Positions 20,250-31,535 of a stretch of 64,000 bases of DNA are shown piece by piece. The notes below the pieces were generated by a model that saw only the letters and a program-made list of their open reading frames with translations, had not been told where the DNA came from and did no database searches. The stretch covers positions 5,084,001 through 5,148,000 of the forward strand of contig RQOL01000729.1 in NCBI GenBank assembly GCA_013076295.1, given 5' to 3'. Numbering within the stretch: the first letter of the stretch is position 1; every line of letters starts with the position of its first letter. Source of the DNA: Sanderia malayensis. Its lineage: Eukaryota; Cnidaria; Scyphozoa; Semaeostomeae; Pelagiidae. Both the position numbers and the translations under genes were made by a program.

Positions 20250-22020
20250 TAGTATACTTCTATTTGATAAAATTTTGTTTATACTTTGATAACTTCATAC
20301 CTATCTTTAAAGCCTTTACTTTTAAGAACATATACGTCTTAGCCTCATTGGAACAAACTTTTGGGCTACGAGGCAATTTTCCCCACAAACCGAAGGCAGC
20401 GAGCTTTCTGCTACTGTCAATTTTTTCAAGGTATGATAGCAGTCAATGAAGCATCTTGAAATATGGCCCAAAACGAGAAAATTAAGTAGTGATATCACTC
20501 AATTACAAAAGTTGAAGTCATTATGACACAACATGACAGAGAATTGAAAACGAACCATGCAAAACATTCAATCACCAAATTGTTGGCCTTTTCCGACAAA
20601 TATGGGAAAATGCTAATTTTGCTACTTTATTTTCACAGGGGTTTCAGCCTCTTACCCCCCCCCCCCAGCCACGTTGCTGATGCTTTTTTAAATATATAAT
20701 CTCCAATTTTTGCGGCAGCCTCTTCAGTGAGAATTGTATTGAACAATTTTGAGATGATATAAAAGACGTACATGTGTGCTAAAAATAATGGTTTTAATAG
20801 ATAGGTATGAAGTTACCAAAGTCAAAGTATAATTTAAGTTATTACACAAGGGTCAATTAACATCCCTGGCAACAATCGTCAGATAGCAACATTTTGTTAG
20901 CCCACAAGTAATCTGAATGCAAGCTGCCTACTGAAAAAAAACAGCATTCAAATAGCCAAATCAAAACCAAAGACCAAACTGGAAGAATATAGTGTGGACT
21001 TAATTTTGATCAGTGGTTGCTTCAGCTAATTGTCAGTTCGGCAAATTTTCAAGTTGGTCAACCTATACAGCTCGGCCATTTGTTTCGGATCATCCGGACA
21101 ACATCATGATATCTCAAAACTGTCAGTTTTTACATATCAGGCTGATTAGACGCTTTCGGTATAAGCTGCTGACACCAATAAAAATATAAATGAATCAATA
21201 GAACCAAGCTCAACATTTTTTATTTTCACCTTGATATGGTTGTCGTCTCTCTCAACCCTGAAATGTTGCCTCTTTAGCAGGTCTGTAATTATTGTCATGA
21301 ATTCATGAACTCATGAATTATACAAAAGATGATAAGGAATGTATTAAAACAAATCATTTTCGACATTAATATACCGTATTTCCCCTATTTAGTGCCCACT
21401 CTCTTTTAACCGCCCCTCCAATAAGCACCCACTCTAAACTCAAAAGTGTGAAATAAACGCCCCCTTTTTTAAGCACCCCGTCTCCAATAAGCACCCCACC
21501 CAATTTTGCAAATTATTTAATTACGCCCGGGCGCTTAACAGACGAAATACGATATATCTATTGGAGAACATATTAAAAGTCACAATTCCTCCCTCCATTT
21601 ATGGATTTCATAATACTTCAGGAATTTTTCTATCCATTTTGAATATGGCGTTTGAAGGTTCAAATGCGTGGCTTTGAATTCAACTGTTCATTTCAGTAAA
21701 GAGAGATGTATATTGTCACCATTTAGAAATTTCGAAATGCAATTTCCACCTGCTAAAATTAAGCTTAAAAACGTGAGTAAACTTATAGCACAAAAGATGA
21801 AGTACTTTAGGATCATATCAAAATTGCATAAATTTATCGCTACAACTAACAAAATAGTTGAAAGTCACATATTGTGCTGTTTAACTAATTTTTTTTTAAA
21901 TTTTTTCGTTGTGTTTTTAGATACAAAATCAGTAATCTTGAATGCTATGTGATGCTGCAAAAGAACTGTCCATACTCTTATGCCATCTCGTAAACCTAAG
22001 TCTGTAGCTCAGAGTTTTCC
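20250..22020. other. Spacer with MITE and poly-C tract
   Basis: No supported gene is present. The stretch holds a run of 13 C near 20657-20669, the hairpin MITE described separately, and AT-rich sequence. Confidence 0.5.
21371..21555. mobile_element. Short hairpin MITE
   Basis: The unit runs from ATACCGTATTTC to GAAATACGATAT, a 12-bp terminal inverted repeat with one mismatch. Inside, CCTCCAATAAGCACCC-type motifs and GCCCGGGCGCTTA fold back partly on each other. Elements with CGTATTTC ends and AAATAAGCGCCC interiors are common in invertebrate genomes. No target duplication is certain. Confidence 0.55.
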
Positions 22021-22025
22021 CTACT

Positions 22026-22975
22026 GTGGAAAAAAAAGCAAAGGTTACCCCGATATATAAATCAGGAGAACATACTTTACTCGACAATTACCGAGCGATA
22101 TCCGTTCTGAACAGCATATCCAAAACAGTAGAAAAGATAGTATGCGAGCAACTAACAGCCTACCTTGAAACTCAAAACCTATTTTTCAAGCACCAATATG
22201 GCTTTCGGAAGAAAAAATGCACCCAGGATGCAGTTATATACGTGCACGATTATATACGGAAAAATATGAACTAAGAGAACTGTACTGGAGCCATGTTTGT
22301 CAATTTACGAAAAGCTTTTGACACCGTCAGCCACGCTTGCTTACTCAACAAACTTCCATTCTATGGAAGAAGTGGAAACAGTGCTGTATGGGACCGCACA
22401 AAAACTTCGGACCCAACCATCAAAAGATATCAGTGTAAATGGCGATACTATCAACAGAGTAAATCAGTATGAATACCTCGGAGTTATTTTTGACCGTCAC
22501 ATGAACTTTTCAGAGCAGCTGAGCAAAATCTCGAAAAAGGTATCACAACGAATTAACATGCTGAAAAGAGTCAGGGTAAACATCACGTCTGCAACAGCAA
22601 ACATAATTTACAACTCAATGATTGCACCTACGATGTTATACTGTTCTCTTGTTTACCTTGGACTTCCCAACGCTAACCAAAAATTTACAAAACTAGAAAC
22701 TAGAGCGTACAAGACAATGAAGACACCGCTTGAAAATGCAATCCCTACCAAGATCAAACGAAGTTCAGCAGTTGAAGTCTTCAAATACATACATCAGCTG
22801 AAGAAAAACGAGATAATCAAATTGAATGTTTTTCAGCATAATATCTCTACACGTGGTAATGGAATAGACTTGTTCTACCAAAATCGAAAAACGAAGCAGG
22901 AAGAAGATCATTCAATAAGGAGGGAGCATTAACTTTCAACTCGCTACCTGAACATATCCGAAAAGAAAAATCTAT
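22026..22975 (+). pseudogene. L2-like LINE relic with deleted catalytic core
   Basis: The first frame encodes KVTPIYKSGEHTLLDNYRAISVL, HQYGFRKKKCTQDAV and, after a TAA, an eroded motif A (LRKAFDTVSHACLL). The frame then jumps from KLPFYG to thumb-domain sequence (INRVNQYEYLGVIFD, KRVRVNITSATANIIYNSM, MLYCSLVYLG). Motifs B and C, including the catalytic Y/F-x-DD, are absent, so about 100-150 residues were lost by internal deletion. The C-terminal tail runs to about 22975. It is a dead copy of a family distinct from the 18.6-20.2 kb LINE. Confidence 0.8.
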
Positions 22976-23640
22976 TATAACATTTAAACGCTTAGTAAAA
23001 AATTTCAAATTTTACATACTAGGTTAAGGTCTTTTATTAGGTTTTTAAATATAAAGACTATTTTATCCTTCTTTTAAACGCAGGTCCTTTATTGATAGCA
23101 GAATTCATTTTCTGAAAAAGTAAACCTGAATAGTAATAAAATATAATAATAATAAAAATTGTGTGTTTTCATGTCATTTAGCTCCTATGCCTCCTTTTGC
23201 ACCTTTAAAATGTTTATTGCATCTGAATTATAAAACTTAATAATATTTTGAGCTATTGTGAATAATTTATACAGGACTTGAGAGTTGAGCTTCACTGCAG
23301 CTATATTCACAAGACGATTGGTCGTCATGAGAGTTACTGCTTATGACATAAGCAGTAACTCTCATGACGGGGCCTCTTTTAACATACTAACTAGGGGGCC
23401 AAATGCCCCCTAGTCCCACCATTGCCCACCTAGTTTCATGAAATTGCCCCCCCTAGTTTAATGTCCCCTCTCCAGCACAGGTAATATTTTTTCTGTCTGA
23501 AAGAAATACTGACCTCAAGCGGGACTGAGCTTTCGAAAAAACAAGGTAGAAACACTTTAAAACCCCCCTCACCAAATTTTAGAGAAACAATCTCGTTTTC
23601 GCCTTTGCCTCTGTTTCACAGTGTGAAATTATCTATCTCT
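22976..23640. other. Spacer
   Basis: A likely LINE 3' UTR runs to about 23160 (ATAATAATAAAAATT stretch). AT-rich DNA and a palindrome (separate entry) follow. No gene is supported. Confidence 0.45.
23323..23369. repeat. Near-perfect 47-bp palindrome
   Basis: CGTCATGAGAGTTACTGCTTATG is followed by a single A and then its exact reverse complement. Arms are 23 bp with no mismatch. Such a structure can extrude as a cruciform. It resembles the footprint of a foldback element or an inverted duplication. Confidence 0.9.
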
Positions 23641-23689
23641 TTGGTTACGTTAAAGACCTCGCGTGTCGTGTCGCGCTGTGTTCATGTTT

Positions 23690-25086
23690 GCTAAATGTCT
23701 TGTGTGTGAACAATATGAGGAAGAAGCCAGAAGGTGTTCTGGCAATAGTAGAGTTTTTATTGCACAAGGGGTTCGCTGTGATAGTAAACAAAGCTTCAAG
23801 ATCTTGTTGATCATCTTCTTGGCCCTTCACATTCAGCAACAGTGGAAAGAAAGCGAATTGAAGCTCTTTGGGGCTCAAGGGATGAGAGGCATCCCTGGAT
23901 TAAATTTCTCAAGGCAACAAATCCCGTTGTTGTGCGAACACGTTGTTGTGCAACTGGCTGTTGATGCTTATCATGACAGTAAAAACTTGACCCTTGCTGC
24001 CTGGTCATGGCCTGGGAGATCTTTGGCTGCAATGCGTGCAGAGCAGCAATACAATTAATATTGCCATGAAGAAATTAAAACATTTACATCCTTTAAACCA
24101 AGTCTGCCAGAGATACATTACCGAGACCCAATTCACTATGCAGATGTGCTTGATATTATTGGCAAAGTTGAAAGAGAAAATCTTGCAAAAGATTGGAAAG
24201 ATTGTATATGTTTTGCAATTCAGATGGATGGCTCTGTTGATAGTAAGCAGCAAGACAAAAAATACATATTTGTGAGGTTCAATCTAGCAAAGAACCCGCT
24301 CTATATAGAAACAAGATTTGTTGCTGCAAGAGAAACAAGTGATCGTGGTGCCAAAGGCCTCTTTGGGGCATTGTTGAAAGCTTTAGATGACCTAGGGATT
24401 CAAAAAGGTGATTTAGAAGTTTGTTGGCTTAACTACTGATGGAGACAGGAAGGGAAAGTGGTCTTTGGACACGTGTAGAAAAATATGTTGGTCATCCAAC
24501 AATTAATTTTTGGTGTGCATGCCATAGATCTGACCTTGCTATGGACGATATAATGAAATCTGTTCCAGAGCTAAAGATTTGGCAACCCAATCTAGTTGCT
24601 TTAGCAACATACTACCGTGCTTCAGGGCTTCGTACTAAAGAGCTTAAATCTGCAAGGCCTTCTATGAAAGTTTTTCCTGCTCATCATGAAGTGCGGTTTG
24701 CACAACATCTTGTGCAGTTGTGTGATGCTACATTATTCAATTTGGATGGATGTTTTCAGCATTGGAAAAAGGTAACTGATTCAAGCCACAGTGGAAGTGG
24801 ACGATATGAAAGGAAGGAAATCAACAGGGCCAAAGGTTTTCTGAAGACATGGAAACTCTCAGGGCTACAGACATGGCTCACTGCATTTATGGTTGAAATC
24901 TGCAGTATTTTCCGATACATTGAAAAGGAAACACAGAAGCCTGACATCATAATCCCTGATATAATTAGGTACAGGGATATTGCTTTACGAAAACTTTGTC
25001 TTTTAGCAGAACGACCTTACCCAGGTAATTCATGTTTTATTTTCTGCACACTCATTCTTTATGAAAAACCCTTACAAGGTTTTTAG
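23690..25086 (+). pseudogene. hAT-like transposase relic (KIAA1586/ZNF862-type)
   Basis: Several frames must be read together. 23690-24000 gives a C-x2-C start (CLVCEQYEEEARRC) and LWGSRDERHPWIKFLK; 24146-24430 gives FAIQMDGSVDSKQQDKKYIF; after a one-base shift near 24420 comes TTDGD; then WCACHRSDLAMDDIMKSVPELK, FPAHHEVRFAQHLVQLC and IIPDIIRYRDIALRKL. These are landmarks of the hAT-derived KIAA1586-like family, in which MDGS and TTDG carry catalytic aspartates and CxxH lies in the insertion domain. The C-terminal dimerisation region is missing after 25086. Frameshifts show it is dead. Confidence 0.75.
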
Positions 25087-25404
25087 GGTGCTTTTTAAAT
25101 ATTCAAAGACAAAATTCTTCTTAATGGTGTATTTGAGGCTTCTCAGTGGCTTAAAGCAGATTGAAAATATGTTTTCTGACAAGACCGATGTGCTACAGGG
25201 TAGCAGGAAAAGTTTCTTATGAACAAATAAGTGTATATTAACATTTTAGCCTTTATTTGTTGATATTGGTTAAAATACACAAATATTTGCTGAAACTTTT
25301 GTTACAACATTCCGCAGAAGCAGACATGTGATACGCCTAGAGGTTGTACAATCTGCAAAAAATTTTCTTGAGGCGAGTACCTTTCCTTTTGCTAGATTCA
25401 ACAA
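25087..25404. other. Spacer
   Basis: No gene is supported between the hAT relic and the TTAA element. Confidence 0.45.
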
Positions 25405-26995
25405 TTAAAGTGCCTCTACACCCTATTTTTTTATTCTTTACATCCATAACACTTTCTTAGCTAATTTTAGATACGAAAATATTTTTTAAATCTGGGGTAT
25501 AGTTAAAGAGTTATAACGTGGTGAAGTGTTGATATTTCGCCATTTTCGCCATTTTTTTGGTTACCTTTTAGGACTGGGTCGAGCCAACAATGACATCATA
25601 GTTGAGCCTAGTTGTGCCCCGTTCATTTTCCCGTACTGAAGCAACAAATCTGACATCGATTTTCTCTCACACAGTGGGCTCAAGATTTGTTTTTTTGACT
25701 TTGATGATAAGAAACAGGTTGGCGCATAATGGCATTTGAGTTCGAAAGGCTTGCAATGAGTTTGTAGCTGCGGGGAGGAATTGCAAAATTCCCATGTAGT
25801 ACCTGCTGGTTGTGCTCAGTGGCGGCGGGTGTAGGCCTACATTCAGTATAATAAATAGTGTTTGCACTTTTGGCGTGTCTGTCTCGTTATGTGTATTCAT
25901 GGGTATTTGTGCAACGTTGGTGATCAGAATTGAATAGAAGGTTTCCATAAATTAACATTGTTAGTCGGGTAGTAGTTCATGACAGTGGGGATTGCAGTGC
26001 CGAAGAATGCGAAGATGGCGAGGGGAACCGTGATACCGATGAAGGAGAACCTGATGCATTTGATCCTATGGCTGAGAACTCTTTCACTCAAACCCATGGA
26101 AGAGATTTGAGCAAGAAAAGAAATGTTGAAAGAAAACTTTCTGGGCATTTGACTAGATCTCAATTATTATCTTTTTGTTGTGTATCTGATGAAGCAAAAG
26201 TTTGTATCAAAATTCAATATACACAATATAATTTAGGCCATCATATCCGTGTCAGCCTAAACCTTTGGGGTTTGAAGAAGCCTGAAAAGATTCGATTTTC
26301 ATTTGGAACAGCAAGTGTAGAAAATCTGCACCCCAATTTCTTATTACTACACATGAATTTCGTTATTCTACCGAAATTATTGCGCTTTGTTGTTTGATTT
26401 ATTTCATTCACGATGATGCGTGCGTCCATAGAATTTCTTCCGTCGTTGCGAAATGATGAAATTTATCCATCTCCTTCTCCTTACAGTTTTAGGGCGATCA
26501 TCCTGATAAAGCAGAATTTTGTGAAGCCATGCAAATTCTGATTTACCGGGTGTATTTCCATGGGCTAGCAAAACACATCAATATGGCATATTTTCCCAGT
26601 TTCAGACATAAATCTAACAATCTTTCATCATGTTTTGATGCTCTTCTTGTTATCCCCGTCCAGTTCCCATACAGTTTTAACATTGCACGGCCTACCACCG
26701 CCGCCACTGAGCACAACGAGCAGCCACTACATGGGAATTTTGTAATTCCTCCCCACAGCTGCCAATTCATCGCAAGCCTTTCAAACTCAAATGCCATAAT
26801 GCGCTGACCATGCGCTGTTTCTAACCAAGTCAAAAAAACAAATATCTAGCCCGTCATGTGAGAGAAAATCGATGTCAGATTTGTTGCTTCAGTACGGGAA
26901 AATGAACGGGGCACAACTAGGCTCAACTATGATGTCATAGTTGGGTCGACCCAGTCCTAAAAGTTAACCACGAAAAGTGGCACACGTTGCCACAA
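25405..26995. mobile_element. TTAA element with ~300-bp inverted arms
   Basis: TTAA at 25405 is followed by the terminal sequence AGTGCCTCTACACCCTA. The same terminus in reverse, next to TTAA, ends the copy at 61746. Arms at about 25555-25835 and 26690-26970 are reverse complements (for example GACTGGGTCGAG, CAACTATGATGTCATAG, CAGTACGGGAAAATGAACGGG). The right terminus is lost near 26995, where Helitron-type repeats begin. The interior (25.85-26.65 kb) includes a short acidic ORF around 26000-26165 that I cannot place. Superfamily: piggyBac- or Kolobok-like by TTAA only. Confidence 0.65.
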
Positions 26996-27004
26996 GTTTA
27001 AGCA

Positions 27005-27480
27005 TCACGACGAAACCTAAGTTTCAGGGTCGTTTTCCGTGACGGCAAAGCCTAGATTTTGGGGTCGCAGAATGATGTGATGACAAAACCTAGATTTTGT
27101 GGCTGTTATTGTACGCCAACATCACAATGCGACGAGATATTTTTGGCCCCTTCGCCGCGCGATGAAAATGCTTAATCTGATTGGCGCGCATCGCGCACTG
27201 CATTCGCCAACGCTCATGCCCATATATAAATACAAAACTACATACATACATACATACATACACACATTAATACATACATACATACATTCATACATACATA
27301 CATACATACATTCGCTAATCCTCATGCCTCTTTCAACCCCACGCAAAATGGGTTAGCTCGCTGCGCTCGCCTGTCTATCTATTATCAAGAAATATTGACT
27401 GATAGGGCGCACTTCTTGCGCTGCATTTGCTCGCGCGCATGCCTCTTTCAACCCTACGCACAATGGATTAGGTCGGCAAG
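27005..27480 (-). repeat. Helitron tail modules and (TACA)n microsatellite
   Basis: On the minus strand the tail block GGGCATGAGCG, AATGCAGTGCGCGATGCGCGCC lies at about 27178-27225, followed by (CATA)n/(TACA)n at 27236-27312. Partial ~115-bp units (AACCCCACGCAAAATGGGTTAGCTCG, CTGTCTATCTATTATCAAG) follow to 27480. The same modules occur at 42.7, 50.3 and 63.4 kb. Confidence 0.65.
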
Positions 27481-28760
27481 TTGCTCGGGTTTAAGTACGA
27501 ATACGTGCCGGAAATCAATTGTAAAGACATTTCAATTGTTGTCAGGACCTGTGGAGACAATTGGTGGATAATTATTTCAAGGTATTTTCTTTATTCAATT
27601 GTTTTTGGGTGGAAGTAGCACGAGTTTTGTTTTGTTTCACCTCACGTTTTTTGTGTTGAGGCGAGGGCGTCACAAAAACACCAAGACTATTTTGATTTTC
27701 TTGGGTCGTTCTGGGCCGATTTTGTCCATTTAAACATTCGATAATTGTTTATTTACACGAGATCTAAAGTTATCTGGGGTTGTTTTTTTTTGTTTTATTG
27801 ATTTTCCGTTTTTCGACACTTTTAGCCGAGTTTGGGTTTTGCTGGAAAACAAGAAATTTTCTCGCAACAAGCGTGTGTTTTGCATTTGCGAAAATTAAAT
27901 TCTATCTTGCCAAAACTTTATTTTTTTCACCCAAATATTTTCGATAAATATGCTACAAGCTATTAGCTGTGTTTTGGTGTAATTTGAGTTCAAATTAACC
28001 AATTTTGACCAAGTTAGCGGAGTTTTTGTGTTTTTAAAGTTGGCTGATGAATAAAGTTTTTCACGGCTTTTTTATTGGCTGCAGCAAATGCTCAATTCAA
28101 ATTAAAAACAACACTGTTAAGAAATGTGAATATTTTTATTGGATTCCCTGTTTTCTTAGCTACACTTTGATATAATTTTTATTACAGAATGAGTTTAAAT
28201 TTTCCAGGATTGATTAAATTTTTGAAGGCAACTTTTTTTTCAAACCTCACACTGAAGCTATCAACTTTCGAAAGCGGCTTTCAGGGGGGCAGTGTGGGCG
28301 CAGGGCGGTCGCTTGGCAGGGGGAACGATTCGACCTCCCACCTTTACTTTCTTACGAAATGTTGCGTCGTAGTATGTATTGTAGGGTATGTATTGTAGGG
28401 TATGTATGTAGGGTATGTATTGTAGGGTATGTGTTGTAGGGTATGTATTGTAGGGTATGTATTGAAGGGTATGTATCGTAGGGTATGTAATGTATGGTAT
28501 GTATTGTAGGGTATGTATTGTCGGGTATGTATGTAGGGTATGCAGGTATGTATGTATGTATGGGCATGAGCGGGAGCGAATGCAGCGCACGAAGTGCGCC
28601 AACCAGATTAAGCTTTGTTTACTTGACGGGCTCCGGGGAGGAAGCGAAGCAACCGAGCCCGGCTCATGTATATATGTATGTATATATGTGTGTAGGGTAT
28701 GTATGTAGGGTATGTATATGGGGTATGTATGTAAGGTATGTATATTATGTATAGTCTTTA
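27478..28760 (+). mobile_element. Partial non-autonomous Helitron with minisatellite
   Basis: From GGCAAGTTGCTCGGGTTTAA onward the sequence parallels 53097-54220 and 56540-57665, the internal bodies of the two Helitrons at 50-61 kb. It then enters the 15-bp minisatellite (about 28370-28545), a (TATG)n run and a tail block (28561-28665) with CGAATGCAGCGCACGAAGTGCGCC and GGGCTCCGGGGAGG. A second TATG-rich stretch follows to 28760. The TC 5' end and CTAG 3' end are missing, so it is a truncated or rearranged copy. Confidence 0.65.
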
Positions 28761-30344
28761 TATATAGTATATAGGGTATGTATTGATGTATATATTTATG
28801 TATAGTATCTACTATAGTAAGTATGTTAATGTTAATATGTAATGCTTCCAATTTCTAATTTTTGTAATTCTTCAAAAAAGATAATAAAATCCCCAAAACG
28901 CCATGGTGAGAAATGATCTATTTCTAGATATCATGCCTAATAAAGTCCATCAAATTATTTCTTCTTATACTTAGAGATTCCCCTCCACAACCACACTTCT
29001 CCCCATCATCAACAAACAACAATGCTGTTCTTCTCTTCGGTGCCAAGTACATGCTCTTGCTGTTGTTGTATTCAATTCAACTGCCTTTCTGTCGAATCAA
29101 ATGGATCGTCATGAGAATAATAATAACAACAACAAGGCACGCCGCCGAATAGAGGCCACAAAACTTTCAAATTGGCGCTGATTTAAAACAGCAATTGCGT
29201 CTTCACTTTCTTGCTATAGCAAATGTAAAATTTTTGTTCAATATCTAACGTTGTCAGAAATTGGCCGATAATTATAATATCTATATATTTGAGAAAAGCA
29301 TTGTTTAGAAAGATTGTTTTACTTTATTATTGGTAAGTTGAATGTTGAAATTTACCTTTTCTAAACAATCCTTATTTACACGAACAGCGTCTTCTTTAAA
29401 GCAACGTTGTCTTTCATTGCATCGCAATGCACTGTCTTTTTTAGCGTTTCTGTCATCTGGTTTTTCAGGGTTTCTGTCATCTGGCTTCTCCGTTAATGTC
29501 CAGCCAGTTAGGAAAGCAAAGTAAAGTAAAGTTTTTTTATAAAGTAAGTATTTCACTCTTTCACTTCAGCATGACATTTTATTCTTATTTTTTCACTCAA
29601 CTCAATCAACATAATAACATACAAGTTGACAATGATGTTAAACATTTAAACATTAATGGCAACTTTCTGTTTGCAAGATAATCAATTCATCCAAAACATC
29701 TTTCTTCTTTTGCAAAAACAGAGTTTTAAAAAAGTTGATTCCTCTGAATATTTCGTGAGTGTGACAACAATTGTTCCTATACAAAGCCTATTTCAATTAA
29801 TGTTTAAATGCCTCATCCTGTCATTTACATTCATATCCCAAATCTGAAGCTTCGCTACCATATTTAAAGTGGTAATAACAATTCCAACAATTTCTTATCA
29901 ATAGAAAGCAAACTTACTGCACAATGCAAATAAAATCTAGCCTGTACAGACACATCAAAAATGTAGGATTATACATTTTTCTTTCTCAACATGAAATGGA
30001 TGATTAGCCCCTTTCCACTTAATATTTTATCACCACTGTCTTCCTTTGAGTTGTTAAAGAACACAATGTAAGGAGTGATGTAGGTGACAAGATAAAGTGC
30101 TCCACTATTTTTACTTGCAAACTTTAAAATAACCAATAATTTAATTCAGCAATCAAGAGTAATTCCAGACATTTCTTACAATTTTGTTTTAAATTATTTC
30201 TTTTATCTTGCAGCTCACCAGAAAACAACAACCCCATCCAGTTCCTCACAAAAATCACTCCTATTTCAAGTTTTAACATTTTCACTTAAATTGGGTTGCA
30301 TATAACACACATTTTTTTCTTTTTTTTATATCACCTGTTGCAAA
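28761..30344. other. Spacer upstream of the Helitron gene
   Basis: AT-rich sequence with no supported gene. A short duplicated stretch with TGTCATCTGG lies near 29450-29485. The 5' terminus and promoter of the large Helitron must lie here if the element is complete, but I cannot identify a TC start. Confidence 0.45.
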
Positions 30345-30766
30345 ATGCCAAAAAAAGCCAGAAAAAACATCACCAGCATTAGGCGCTTGGATAAATTACG
30401 GAAAGCAAATCGCAGAAATCGTGCGAATAACCAGCAGCCTCATCCAGTTGATTTACCACCTGATAATACGGTACATGGAGCAGTGAATGATTTTCACCAG
30501 TTGCAGCAAGAATACCCTCAGCAACCAGCCCCAGAGTATCAACCACTCCCAGTTCATCATCCACAGATGCAGGCATTGTATGTGCCACAGCAACTACCTG
30601 CGATGCTTCCCCACTACGGACTTATAGCACCTCCACAACCAATAAACAATGGGTTACAATATCCTGCAGCACTGGCCCCCCAACTTCAGGTACACCACTC
30701 AATAATTTGTGCTAATCTTTTCAAAATAAAATAACTATATAGTACACAACTATTTAAAATTAACAA

Positions 30767-31535
30767 ACAAATTGATGAATAAAGAAACAGTCACTTTGAA
30801 TATTAGTACAACCTTTCGGGCTTGACCCGTTATCAAGTAATAAAAATAAAAGAAGAACGGTTACAAATAACAGAAATAGAATGTGGCGTACGATAATAGA
30901 ATTGAAAAGAGGTATAGCGTAAGAAGAGTATGTTTAATAAAGAGGCATAAAGTAAAGCGTCCATATCAATATATAATTATAGATAAGAAAACTGTTTATT
31001 AAGTCCAGCTGGAAAGAGTGTGCCAAGGCCAAATATGATTCTTTTTTCCAAAGTTTTTCTTTTCAGACTGTCAGTTGGTGCGTAAAAACACATCGAAATG
31101 ATCCTGACTCCAACATCGCCAAACATTTTAATTCTCCAAACCATTCTACTGATGACATGACAATACTTGGCCTCATCTACGCACCAACTGACAGTCTAAA
31201 AAGAAAAACTTTGGAAAAAAGAATCATATTTGGCCTTGGCACACTCTTTCCAGCTAGACTTAATGAACAGTTTTCTTATCTATAATTATATATTGACATG
31301 GACGATTTACTTTATGCCTCTTTATTAAACATACTCTTCTTACGCTATACCTCTTTTCAATTCTATTATCGTATGCCACATTCTATTTCTGTTATTTGTA
31401 GCCGTTCTTCTTTTATTTTTATTACTTGATAACGGGTCAAGCCCGAAACGTTGTACTAATATTCAAAGTGACTGTTTCTTTATTCATCAATTTGTTTATT
31501 TGCATTTATACAGTCGCACACGAAACCTGGATATT
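30767..31535 (+). mobile_element. Palindromic Penelope-like 3' fragment in Helitron intron 1
   Basis: A 320-bp left arm (30765-31084) and a 320-bp right arm (31178-31497) are near-perfect reverse complements around a 93-bp spacer. The spacer and right arm, read on the plus strand, encode the end of a GIY-YIG endonuclease (SNIAKHFNSPNHSTDDM, LIYAPTDSLKRKTLEKR, IFGLGTLFPARLNEQF), then a 3' UTR. A 16-bp direct repeat TATTTAAAATTAACAA lies at 30751-30766 and 31536-31551, a likely target duplication. Inverted partial copies are typical products of Penelope-like insertion. Confidence 0.85.
31424..31456 (+). ncRNA. Hammerhead-ribozyme-like motif, degenerate
   Basis: The stretch CTTGATAACGGGTCAAGC continues CCGAAACGTTGTAC. 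It has the hammerhead layout: a CUGAUGA-like strand (here UUGAUAA), a short stem II (GGG/CCC around a TCAAG loop) and GAAAC. Hammerheads are known in the terminal repeats of Penelope-like elements. Two core positions differ from consensus, including the catalytic G8, so self-cleavage is not expected. A mirror copy lies at 30806-30837 in the other arm. Confidence 0.5.

Noticed and set aside
23663..24058. Single 131-codon ORF as a complete protein
   Set aside because: Only its start matches the zinc-finger region of the hAT relic; the rest is a frame-shifted reading of the same gene.
29305..29556. Minus-strand ORF with a repeated EKPDDRN motif
   Set aside because: The repeat is a short local duplication of ~21 bp, there are no homologous features and no exon signals.
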